Shown here: one piece after another, positions 1-8,463 of the stretch
How the letters are laid out: each line of letters starts with the position of its first letter
Numbering within the stretch: the stretch's first letter is position 1
Assembly: GCA_001275005.1 (NCBI GenBank)
Contig: JWZX01001983.1
Coordinates: forward strand, 1 to 22,621
Direction: 5' to 3'
From: Chrysochromulina tobinii
Lineage: Eukaryota; Haptophyta; Prymnesiales; Chrysochromulinaceae
Length of the DNA stretch: 22,621 bases
Made by a program: the position numbers and the translations under genes
The notes under the pieces: generated by a model
Database searches by the model: none
What the model saw: the letters and a program-made list of their open reading frames with translations, nothing else
Told to the model about the DNA's origin: nothing

Positions 1-1
1 G

Positions 2-1347
2 CGTGGAGATAGCCCCGGGCTCAAAGAGCTCATGCAATTGCGAGTAGGTGGCGAGGTGACTGCTGAAGATGTGTATAATTTTGAAGTGAGGCCAAGCATG
101 ACCAGGGACATGAGCTTTGAAGTGGCTGTCGCGGAGCTCAACCGCACCAAAGGAGAGGCCATTGCGGCTGCGTGGCTTGCGAAATTGAGAGAAAGGGCCA
201 ATTCAATTCAGCAGCAGAAAGGTGGGTTGTACACGGGCCATCACGATTGCGTCCGCTCAGTCTTCTGCAACCTGGATGCTGGAAGTCCAGAGCATGCCCA
301 AATGTGCTTCGGCTGCATGCTTCTGCTCTCAAATAGATCGTTCAATCGGCGTGTGAGGGCGCGCACAGAGTCTGGCCCAGAACCAGCCCAGACAGCCAAC
401 TATTCGACGCTCACGGACGATCAGAAGAATAAGCGGCTGAAAGAGCGGCATGATGATGCCAAGGTGGACGCGAAGCGAGAACAACGGCATGATAGAAGCG
501 CAGATCGCATGCTTGCAGCTGCACACGCCCGCTTTGAGGTCGCACAGCTAGAGGCCCTCAGCATGTTGCAATGGCTGAGGAGGGTGACAAGGAGGATGAC
601 CCCACAGAAGCCCGCCCGGATGGCGAGGCGGTGGACCAGACCGTCATCGCCGCTCAGGATGCTCAAGATGCGGACGCGGTGCTCGGCCAGCTGATGCGCA
701 CTGCCCTCCCAGAAGATCAACAAGAGCTCAGCCCAGACAGGGCGGCGGTGCTAGAGGAGGTCAGTGCGCTGCTCGCGGCCTTCAACCAGACGCTGCAGGA
801 GGAGTCCAAGGATCGTAAGTATCGCTTCCATGTGAAGCGGTTGCTCAAGGGGCACTTGCGAGCAGGTGACGCTGTCGATCCGGACCTGGACTATATCACA
901 GATGACGACGACCTGGCAGTGCTTTTCACGCGCGCAGATGGCTCAACGTTTTGGTCGATTGGCAACATAGAGGCGGTTGCAGTGGCGAGGGGCAATGTTG
1001 ACCGTGCGAGGGCAGTCGGGGCTCGCAGCGGGGTCTACCTGGCTTCTCTTGATGCGGACGAGCGCCCCATCAAAGGGGTGCACATCGACGACCCGAAAGC
1101 CATGTTCCTCTTTCGCTGGTACCAGGAGATAGACAAATCGGGCAAAGTGCTAGAGGGCTACCAAAACAAGGAGTGCACGGCCTACTTTCTCCCTCACGAC
1201 AATGGGGGGTATCCATTCGAGTGGGTGAGCAACCTGCAGGTCATCTGCCCTGTCCACCTCTCTCCTCACCCAGACAAGAACCGCACCTTCAAACTCCCAG
1301 CAGCAGACAGGAAGACTGTCACAGAAGCAATGAAAGACAAAAAGTGA
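2..1347 (+). CDS. Hypothetical acidic protein, 5'-partial, with internal frame break
   Basis: I do not recognise this protein. The first frame is open from the window edge (in-frame ATG at 32) and looks coding to about position 565, with a Cys/His patch (HHDCVRSVFC...CFGC, bases about 240-320) and a Lys/Arg/Asp-rich helical stretch. Coding character then moves to another frame with an ATG at 571, which runs to the TGA at 1345-1347. That part has a very acidic start and a more globular C-terminal half (FHVKRLLKGHLRAGD, YFLPHDNGGYPFEWV). The second frame has a stop at 535-537, so the two halves cannot simply overlap further upstream. A GT-AG intron at 464-561 (98 nt; AAG|GTGGAC and CCTCAG|CATG) would join them in frame. 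A one-base indel is equally possible, because the putative intron itself reads as plausible charged-helix protein. The gene starts outside the window. It could be a multicopy or mobile-element-derived gene, but nothing visible proves that. Confidence 0.55.
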
Positions 1348-1427
1348 GACAAAGAAAAGCTGTGACCCAGTAGAGATAACCCCTAATATACCCCTGACAA
1401 ATTGTAAGCAAAGCTATATGCCACCGG

Positions 1428-1693
1428 GCTCGACAAAGCTTAGACAATAAGCTCGACAGCTTGACAGCTCGACACGCGCTCGACATTAAGCTCGACTAAA
1501 GCTCGACACCTCGACACGCGCTCGACACCTCGACAGCTCGACAGCTCGACAGCTTCTTGACAGCTCGACGCGCCGGCGCATGGAGTCAGCCTCGACTGGG
1601 CTCGACAGGTCTCGACAGGCTCGACAGGCAAGGCCTCGACAGCGGCTCGACGGAGCCTCGACAGAGCCTCGACAGCTCGACAGCTCGACAGCC
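1428..1693. repeat. GCTCGACA-type short tandem repeat block
   Basis: About 265 bp consists mostly of degenerate 8-11 nt units on the core CTCGACA (GCTCGACAG, CCTCGACAC, GGCTCGACGGAG), interrupted by short unique stretches near 1485-1500 and 1560-1590. The right part uses the longer unit CCTCGACAGAG. Several frames stay open across it only because the unit lacks stops; I do not call these genes. It lies in the spacer between the left-edge gene and the pectinacetylesterase gene. Confidence 0.85.
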
Positions 1694-2137
1694 AGGGCTC
1701 AAGTGCGTTCGAGAATGTATTCTAACGCGCGCGCCGGTGCCGCTCGAAGGCTCGTGTCGTTTGCTGTTGTTGTTGGCTTATTAACACGCCTGGGTCCAGC
1801 ACGCAGCAGTAGACTCGGCCGGGCAGCGCCTGAAGAGTGGCTTTATCAAGTCTCAGGTTAATTATTTCAGGGGCCTGCGTACAGGGTCCCCAGCTCTCAA
1901 AAATAATGGAGTGTGTACCCCCTTTTGGGGGCCACCGCCTCCACCCGGACGATGTGCTAGGTCGCAGGTATCAGACGGACATACGGCCTTCATGATCACC
2001 GCATCTCCCTCCCAGGTAAGTATGAGGATTCGACAAGTGGTTACAAATGTTTATATACTTTGCTCTTTCGTGGCAGCGCAAGTGGCGCGCAAGGAGCGGG
2101 TCGGCAAGAGAGGCGCCTCTTCGAGAAGCCATTTCAC
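1694..2137 (+). other. Upstream region of the pectinacetylesterase gene; possible 5'-UTR intron
   Basis: No convincing gene. A strong donor (CAG|GTAAGT, GT at 2016) pairs with an acceptor after a pyrimidine run (TTTCGTGGCAG, ending 2076), giving a 61-nt intron just before the ATG at 2138. Upstream ORFs do not join in frame to the esterase, so the intron would sit in the 5' UTR. The same stretch contains TTTATATA at about 2050-2057, which could instead be a TATA element with transcription starting just downstream. Sequence alone does not decide between the two. Confidence 0.35.
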
Positions 2138-3256
2138 ATGGGATTGGCGATGGTGTTGTGTGGCCTTGCCCTGCCGGTTGCGAACGCCGTTAATGAGGCG
2201 GAGGCCGTGCCGCTCGACGCATACCCCCTCGCCACCTGCCTCGATGGGAGCGCCGCCCGCTACTACCTCTCCCGCGGCGATCCCAACTCGACGACGTGGC
2301 TGCTCTACCTTGAGGGCGGCAGCTTCTGCGCCTCCGAAGCCGAGTGCCGCAAGCGCTCCCACGGCTATCTCGGCACCACAAAGCGCGACAAGAGCATAAT
2401 GTCCCTCGACGAGTTCTACTTCTCGCGTGACCCGCTCGCAAGCCCGCTCCTCAGCTCAGCGCACCATGTCTACATCCGGTACTGTGACGGTGCATACTAC
2501 GCGGGAGAGCGGCACGAGCCGGTGCTCCATGGATCGCTGCCGCCTCTCTACCATCGTGGTAAGTGGATCAGCGAGGCGGTGATGGCCGACCTAGTCGCGC
2601 ACCGTGGGCTCGATATCGCCACTGACGTGGTGCTCGCAGGCTGCAGTGCAGGTGCGATCGCGCTGTATGCCCACATCGATGCGATGCGGCAGCGGCTGCC
2701 CAGCTCGGCGCGCGTCGTCGGCTTCGCGGACTCGGGCTTTTATCTTGATGTGAACGGATACGCCGATGCCAAGACATTCGTCGTCGCTGAGACCGGGCAC
2801 AATGTATCCAGCCTGCTCAGCCTGCAGTGCACTGAAGCGCACCAGGCTGCCAAGGAGCGCTGCCTGGTCGCCCAATACAGCGCTCAGTACGTGCGCACGC
2901 CGCTGTTTGCGTTCCAGAGCCGGTATGACCTGGACCAGCGCTCCAACCTGAACGACACGTGCCAGGCCTCCAATGCCTGCATTGAGGAGTATGGTCAGAA
3001 CTTGACCCGTAGAATGCGCACGTGGATGAACACCAGCGCCGAGGTGGGCGTTCGCCACGGCGCGTTTATGGATGGGTGTAACCGCCACTGCGACGGCGCC
3101 GCCAATGCGTCGCTCCCCGACCTCTTCCCGCTCAGCATGCAAGTGGACGGCGTCACACCGCTCCAGAGCCTGGCACGGTGGCACAGCGGTGGAGTCGGCA
3201 GCCAAGCATTGTGGATACAACCAGGCACCTATCCCTGCGCCACCTGCTGCGGCTGA
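2138..3256 (+). CDS. Secreted pectinacetylesterase / NOTUM-family hydrolase
   Basis: The 372-aa protein belongs to the PAE/NOTUM family of serine carboxylesterases, which remove acetyl or acyl groups from polysaccharides or proteins outside the cell. I chose the ATG at 2138 because it opens a signal peptide (MGLAMVLCGLALPVANA); the frame further upstream has only a TTG. Family landmarks appear in order: LYLEGGSFCASEAEC (about 57-70), YIRYCDGAYYAG (oxyanion/Cys region), the nucleophile elbow GCSAGA with Ser170, SRYDLDQ with the likely catalytic Asp264, and GCNRHC with His317. Many paired Cys and several N-glycosylation sequons (NVS, NDT, NTS, NAS) fit secretion. Length is normal for the family and no intron is needed in the coding part. 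The substrate cannot be told from sequence; an algal cell-wall or scale polysaccharide is an inference. Confidence 0.9.
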   Translation: MGLAMVLCGLALPVANAVNEAEAVPLDAYPLATCLDGSAARYYLSRGDPNSTTWLLYLEGGSFCASEAECRKRSHGYLGTTKRDKSIMSLDEFYFSRDPLASPLLSSAHHVYIRYCDGAYYAGERHEPVLHGSLPPLYHRGKWISEAVMADLVAHRGLDIATDVVLAGCSAGAIALYAHIDAMRQRLPSSARVVGFADSGFYLDVNGYADAKTFVVAETGHNVSSLLSLQCTEAHQAAKERCLVAQYSAQYVRTPLFAFQSRYDLDQRSNLNDTCQASNACIEEYGQNLTRRMRTWMNTSAEVGVRHGAFMDGCNRHCDGAANASLPDLFPLSMQVDGVTPLQSLARWHSGGVGSQALWIQPGTYPCATCCG

Positions 3257-3642
3257 CAGAAGAGGTGACTCCGCTCGCCGACTTGGCCAAAGAGATGGAT
3301 GCGCTGCGGCGCACCTCGCCGGACCAAGGCCCGCAAGGGAGTCGGGTCTCATTTTGATCCGCCCGCGCGCCACCCAGCCTCCCAGGCGGTGTAACATTTA
3401 GATTAGCATTTTTTCGAACGATCAAACGTCGTGGCACGTTAACGCCACCGCACTCAAGAGCACAACTCCACTCACGCACGTCGACAATCAAATACACAAA
3501 AAGAAACCGCACTCCCGCGCCGGAGCAGAGGGACCATGAGAGGGACGCGAGCTGCCCGGGACCGCAGAAGTGACAGTTCTCAGAACGAGCGGGACGAAAA
3601 GAAAACGAATCGATTCCGTAAGTATCCGATCGCCTCCACATC
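3257..3642. other. Intergenic spacer between convergent genes
   Basis: This is the 3' flank of the esterase gene and the 3' side of the convergent MFS gene. I see no gene. Short frames on both strands lack conserved motifs or starts. The stretch 3400-3530 is less GC-rich than the neighbouring genes, as expected for an untranslated or intergenic region. Confidence 0.6.
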
Positions 3643-3773
3643 CCCCAAAGCGCCGTCACGACGGTGCGTGTGCCTCGACTTGACGAACCCCAAAGCGCCG
3701 TCACGTGTGCGTGTGCCTCGACTTGACGAACCCCAAAGCGCCGTCACGTGTGCGTGTGCCTCGGCTTGACGAA
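3643..3773. repeat. 43-45 bp tandem repeat, three copies
   Basis: Three near-identical copies start at 3643, 3688 and 3731 (periods 45 and 43). Each begins CCCCAAAGCGCCGTCACG and ends CTTGACGAA. The last copy overlaps the 3' end of the minus-strand MFS gene and encodes its final residues (FVKPRHTHT) and TGA stop, so one repeat copy doubles as coding sequence. Copies 1 and 2 lie downstream of that stop, in its presumed 3' UTR. Confidence 0.9.
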
Positions 3774-5353
3774 GAGTGCGCCGATGCAGCCAACGGCCAT
3801 AACGGTTGACGTGATGGCGAGCAGCGTCGGCTCATCATGTGAGAGCGAGCCGTTGACGAACTGGGCGGCCACGCTCGCGAGACGGCCCGAGGCAGCGAGG
3901 ACGGCCAGCGCGGTCGCGCGGACCTGAGGAGGGAGGCAATCAGAGGTCATCAGAGGCACGCACATGTCATCAGGGATACTCAGAGGTCATCAGAGGCAAT
4001 CCTACCTCGACGCCAAAGGCAATCAGAGGTCATCAGAGGTCATCATAGGCAATCAGAGGTCATCAGAGGTCATCAGAGGAGATCCTACCTCGACGCCAAA
4101 GGCAATCAGAGGTCATCAGAGGTCATCATAGGCAATCAGAGGTCATCAGAGGTCATCAGAGGCAATCCTACCTCGACGCCAAAGGCCTCTGTGGAGAGCA
4201 CATCGAGGGCGTTCCAACTCGCTGTCGACGTAGCGCTGAAGATGCATGCGGCGGCGATGACCATCTCACTTGAGCTCGTGTCCACCGCACCGAGCGCGAG
4301 CGCGGCGAGGGAAGCGGCGACCATCGAGCTCACAAGCAGCGTGCGACGTCCAATCGAATCGATGCAGAAGACAGAGAGCAGGTTGCCTGGGAGCATCGCG
4401 ACGGCATAGAGCAGTGCGACCAAGTACGGGTCGTGCACACCCGCGTGCGTCAGGAGAGTGGTGATCCAGGTCGAGAGGCCATAAGAGCCAAAGTTGAGCC
4501 CCGCCCACACGAGGCACAGCGGCAGCAGCGCCGCACGCTCCGCGGGAGCGCTCAGCGTCGTGAGCACTCGACGTAACGTCATCGGCTCCGCGGCGGGAGG
4601 TAGCGGCGAGGTAGGCTGGTCGGCGATCGAGTCGTTCAAGGACGTGGACGGGGAGATCTCCTGCGGGGAGATCTCCTGTGGAAGGCTCGGTGGGGTCAGG
4701 TTCACAGCCCATGCGAGCGTCGTCGAGATGGCGGGCACCACCGAGCAAGTGAGTGCAAACCCACGCCACGGCTCCGACCAGCCGAACGACGGGGGAGCGT
4801 CTGCAGAGCTGCCGAGCATCAGGAGGGCTAGAGCCGCCGCGATGACCGCTCCCACCATCCAAAAGGAGGCGACGATCGTGATGGCGGGGCCTGTGCGCCC
4901 CACGGGCGCATTCTCAGTCGCGAGTGCAAAGAGCGGCGGCGTGGCAGCACCAACGCCCGTACCAGCCAGCACCCGTAGGATCACCAATGAGGGCAGATTT
5001 GGCGCGAGAGCTGCCGACGCAGCCGCAACGAATGCGAGGGTGAGCGCCCACCTGAGGGCGTACGCACGGCCGACCGTGTCGGCGACAGCACCGCTCGCAA
5101 AGCCGCCAAAGAGCATCCCGACGAACACGCCTGCGGCGATTGCCGTCTGCCCGGCGGGATCGTCGCTCGCGCGCTGCAGAATGGACCCAGCGCTGAGCAC
5201 CTCGACCGCCTCGGCAGCATTGGCGAGACACAGGGTACCGTACACGAGGGAGAGTGGCGGGCGTCTCTCAGGTCTGGTCAACAGCGCATCGTGCTGGCCA
5301 GACCTGATCTCATCGACAGGGTGGGTGGCAGCATCTTCCGGTGCTGCCCTCAT
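3744..5353 (-). CDS. Major facilitator superfamily transporter (SVOP/sugar-transporter-like)
   Basis: The 453-aa membrane transporter is built from two exons, 5353-4172 and 3923-3744. The first ATG is at 5353; further upstream only a GTG is in frame. Hydrophobic segments fit about 12 helices. Motif A is visible as GAVADTVGRA (about residues 88-97) with a counterpart DSIGRR in the second half, and RVLAGTGVGAATPPL with TENAP matches the family's helix 4-5 region. A hydrophilic loop of about 45 residues with a duplicated QEIS separates the halves. Splicing after GTCGAG (4172) to GTCCGC (3923) gives EAFGVE|VRATAL, matching the family's conserved E-x-x-VRA-T motif before the last helices, which strongly supports the junction. 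The substrate is unknown; relatives carry sugars, organic ions or nicotinate. The last residues and stop come from a tandem repeat copy. The gene is divergent from the AAA ATPase gene. Confidence 0.88.
3924..4171 (-). repeat. Repeat-built intron of the MFS gene with triplicated donor
   Basis: This 248-nt phase-0 intron runs on the minus strand from GTAGGAT (4171) to CCCTCCTCAG (3924). It consists mainly of CTCTGATGACC, CTCTGATTGCC and CTATGATGACC units. An 83-bp period repeats the last exon bases (GCCTTTGGCGTCGAG) plus the donor GTAGGAT: the true junction is at 4165-4187 and two further copies lie at 4082-4104 and 3999-4021. The 3' end carries the same acceptor module (CTCTGATTGCCTCCCTC...CAG) found in the AAA and S28 introns. 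If unspliced, translation stops at 4136-4138. Use of either inner donor would keep that stop. Confidence 0.85.
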
Positions 5354-5644
5354 GTGGACGGTCGACCGGCTCAAGCTCCTGATGCGGGGCTGCTGCTGCA
5401 GGAGCCCCACTAGCTCTATGGCAACTATCCAGATGGCCGTCGTCTTGCTGGCGGTGGCCGCAAAGCGGGCCGCCCTCCTCTCGTGGTTTCGAGTGGGAGC
5501 CTTTACGAAGATTCCAGGAAAGCGAGCGCGAGATTCACTACGCCCAACAGGATCGATAGAACGAGTTCACATTACTGACCGTTCATGTCTCGGTACGTAC
5601 TCTTTTGCCTAGAATCTTTCACACTCGAGAATCCGCAGGCTTCG
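5354..5644. promoter_or_regulatory. Divergent intergenic region between the MFS and AAA genes
   Basis: About 290 bp separates two divergent start codons, so it should hold both promoters. I find no clear TATA box or other named element. An in-frame ATG at 5585 would extend the AAA protein by 20 residues, but the ATG at 5645 starts the hydrophobic presequence. Confidence 0.4.
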
Positions 5645-7987
5645 ATGGGGTTCCTGGCCCTATTAGCCGTGTTGCCCTCGCTGCATGGGTTTCGTCCATC
5701 GCCGACATGTCGTGGACGTGGAGTGCACGTCCGACGTGCACTCTACATGAACCTGCCACCATCCGTGCCGGAGGCCTCGCCCAGCACGGACAAGATTGAG
5801 GGCGTCGTGACTCCGGTCAACCCGTGGCTGGCCGCGCCGGGTGAGTCATTCAAGGAGGCCTTGTACACAAAGCCCAAGCTTCTCGAGAAGATGGAAGATG
5901 GCACCTTTTTTGAGCAGGAGAAGGAGGGAGATGGCACGTTTCAACCCGAGTTCGTCAGGTACGAGCGCCGGACCTTTATCGGTGAACGGGCGCCGCTCCC
6001 CGATCTGCTCAAGACGGTGGTTGAGGCGACGGAGGCAGCCATTGCCAATGTCAACGCGGGCGGTCAGGAGGCGTACGGTGACTGGATGGGCGACAAGGAG
6101 CGCCTCCAACTCATCGAGGCGCTCCGTGGGCTCCGCGGTCGTAAGCTCGTTTGGTGGCTCGATGCGCCGCGGCCGCTGCGCGTGGTGGCGGCGAGATCTG
6201 CCAAGTATGAGATCTCGATCGTGTGCCTGCCTCGTGGTCAGCAGCTGCCGCCGGCGGCCGTGCCCCGTGGCTCCGTCATCCTCTGCCAGCCGCTCCTCGG
6301 CCAGTTTGACGTGCGCCGGCTTCGATTCGACATCACCGGCAAGGCGTCCGTCGCCCCAATCGAGCTGATGAGACGTACACTCAGGTATGGCGACGTGAAG
6401 CTGGGAGCGCCGCATTGGGCGGGCTCTGATTGCCTCTGATGACCTCTGATTGCCTCCTTCATCAGGTATGGCGACGTGAAGCTGGGAGCGCCGCTGCTCC
6501 TCTCTGGGGGCAGCTGCCACGAGTTTGTTGGCAAGCCTGGGATCGCGTCGGCGTTCCTTCAGGTGGCCATGCTCCCTCCCACGTCCAATTTCCCACAGTG
6601 GGGCGACACGGGCGATGGGAGCATAGGGTGGAGACGTCCACCGGGCGAGACGACGGAACAGAATGACGATGTGGTGGCGGGGGTCGCGATCGGGGTGCAC
6701 GACGTGTCGGAGGTCCTCGAGATCGACCGACCGACCGAGGAGAGCCTAGCGAGGGAGCGCGAGCTCGACCGTGGCGCCTCCCCCTCAACGGCTCCGAAGC
6801 TCGTTGAGACCCTCGGCGAGCGCATCGGGGGCTTGGAAGGTCCGATCTGCGCGATCGTTCGACGGGCGCTCGCGTCGCGGCTCTATCCCCCGGAGATCAC
6901 ACGAGATCTCGGGATCAGCCCGGTGCGTGGGCTGCTTCTCTACGGCCCCCCCGGCTGTGGAAAGACGCTGCTCGCACGCGAGATCGCGGCCGCGATGGGC
7001 GCGCGCCCTCCGAAGATTGTCAACGGCCCCGAGATGATGTCCAAGTTCGTGGGGGCCTCTGAGGAGTTTGTGCGCGCGCTGTTTGCCGAGGCGGAGGCGG
7101 AACAGGCGGAGGCGGGCGACGCCTCCGCACTGCACGTGATCGTCTTTGACGAGATGGACGCGTTCACGCGCGAGCGTGGCAGTCTGACCGGCGACACCTC
7201 GGGCATCCGCGACTCGGTCGTCAATCAACTGCTCGCCAAGATGGATGGCATTGAGCAGCTCGACAACATTCTGGTCATCGGGATGACCAACCGACCCGAA
7301 CTCATGGACCCAGCGCTGCTACGCCCCGGCCGGCTCGAGGTGCAGGTCCTTGTGCCGCTGCCCGACAAGGACGGGCGCACGCGCATCCTCGGCATCCACT
7401 CGCGCCAGCTGCGCGAGCGCGGCTGCCTTGACGCACGTGCCGCCGCCGCGCTGAGCAGCGGCTCGCTCGCTCAGGTGAGTGTCGTTAATTGCCTCTGATT
7501 GCCTCTGATTGCCTCTGATTAGCGCAGCGGCTCGCTTGCTCAGGTCACCGAGGGCTACTCGGGCGCCGACCTCGCCGGGCTGCTCCGCGCCGCCGCATCG
7601 TACTCGTTAGAGCGCTACGTGGAGGAGGCCATGCTCTCAGGTGAGTGTCGTTAATTGCCTCTGATTGCCTCTGATTGCCTCTGATTGCCATCCGTGGAGG
7701 AGGCCATGCTCTCAGGCATCGCCCCAGGCGCGGCGTTGGACGCCAAGGCATCCAAGCGTCCGGTTTCGTCAGGGAGGCGGGGGCTGCTAGAGGTGCGCTA
7801 CAAAGATCTCGTGAGGGCGCTGCGCGAGACGCGGCCGACGGGGAGCTCCGCAACGCGCTCAGAGCTTGCCGAGGGCAGTGGGCGAGGTCTGATGGCCTCG
7901 CTCAGCCTGCGGGTGCGCGGTCTTCGACGCGAGGCGCAGCTGCACAAGCTGACGGAGCGTGCGATGGCTGGGTCGCGCGTAGCCTAA
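5645..7987 (+). CDS. NSF-like AAA ATPase with predicted plastid presequence
   Basis: Four exons (5645-6384, 6466-7474, 7544-7640, 7716-7987) encode 705 aa. The C-terminal half is a single AAA module closely resembling the D1 domain of N-ethylmaleimide-sensitive factor: [20 protein letters not shown], Walker A GPPGCGKT (407-414), [18 protein letters not shown], Walker B VIVFDEMD (Glu476), sensor 1 IGMTNR, and arginine fingers in [23 protein letters not shown] follows across the second intron. No D2 module or NSF-type N domain is visible. Residues about 60-260 are unrecognised. The N terminus ([20 protein letters not shown]) is a signal peptide followed by Phe and a basic, acid-poor stretch, the layout of secondary-plastid targeting. 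NSF normally disassembles SNARE complexes in the cytosol; a plastid role is inference. All three introns are repeat-built. An alternative start at 5585 adds 20 residues and would mask the signal. Confidence 0.85.
6385..6465 (+). repeat. AAA gene intron 1: repeat-built, donor inside duplicated exon
   Basis: The intron is 81 nt. A 33-bp stretch starting TCAGGTATGGCGACG occurs perfectly at 6381-6413 and 6462-6494, offset exactly by the intron length. The first copy supplies the donor (CAG|GTATGG). The intervening 48 nt holds CTCTGATTGCC and CTCTGATGACC units and ends in the acceptor module CCTTCATCAG. Retention gives a stop at 6437-6439. Splicing gives [15 protein letters not shown]. Confidence 0.88.
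7475..7543 (+). repeat. AAA gene intron 2: repeat-built, acceptor inside duplicated exon
   Basis: The intron is 69 nt and phase 0. It begins GTGAGTGTCGTTAATTGCC followed by TCTGATTGCC units. The last 20 bases repeat the end of the upstream exon: 7455-7476 matches 7524-7545 with one mismatch, offset 69. The acceptor CAG is therefore a copy of the exon's own CAG. Retention stops at 7496-7498. Splicing gives [16 protein letters not shown], the expected NSF-like continuation. Confidence 0.88.
7641..7715 (+). repeat. AAA gene intron 3: sister copy of intron 2
   Basis: The intron is 75 nt and phase 1. Its first 46 nt (7641-7686) are identical to those of intron 2 (7475-7520). A perfect 24-bp exon duplication (7618-7641 and 7693-7716, core GGAGGAGGCCATGCTCTCAG) supplies the acceptor. 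Retention gives a TAA at 7652-7654. Splicing gives [15 protein letters not shown]. Confidence 0.88.
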
Positions 7988-8463
7988 ACCCCACTGTTTG
8001 AAAGATAGTAAAATGTGCTTTGTGTTGAGATTCGGCGAATTGGTCCAATTTTCAAGTTTCGTCTCATTTCCCTTGAGTTGCCTTTCTTGTTTTAGATGAA
8101 GGCCGGGAGCCGTCCATCCTGTAACACATCCTCTCTCCGCGCAAAGAAAGGACGTCCATCGCTTCTCCGCGCAAAGAAAGGAGCCTGTCACAGGGAGCAA
8201 CGAGCAAGCAGTCCAACGCGCGCGCGCGCGCCGGACCCTCGAGAGGTACGAGACTGTGACCTCATGGCGTGCTCGTGCGCGCCGGCCCTTGTTGCCAACT
8301 CGAGAGCCGCCGGCCGGTGCCTCGAAGCGCCCTCGTGGAGCATGGCATGCTTCGCACCTTTGGGGCCTCGGGAGCCTGACTTTTTCTCCGATTGCGTGTC
8401 AGGGAAAGTCGGCCAACTCTCTCGCGCCGCCACAGCACTCGACGCCACCACCGCGCTGAACAA
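7988..8463. other. Spacer between AAA gene stop and ankyrin-ART gene start
   Basis: No gene seen. It contains a 19-bp direct repeat (TCTCCGCGCAAAGAAAGGA at 8134-8152 and 8164-8182), a GC dinucleotide run near 8219-8231 and a short palindrome AATTGGTCCAATT near 8038-8050. It should hold the 3' UTR of the AAA gene and the promoter of the next gene. No core promoter element stands out. Confidence 0.55.

Noticed and set aside
2060-2137. Longer N terminus of the esterase starting at 2060
   Set aside because: Position 2060 is TTG, the stretch overlaps a likely 5'-UTR intron, and the ATG at 2138 begins a clean signal peptide.
4494-5612. Plus-strand ORF of 372 codons over the MFS gene
   Set aside because: It lacks hydrophobic periodicity or motifs and is antisense to a well-supported transporter.
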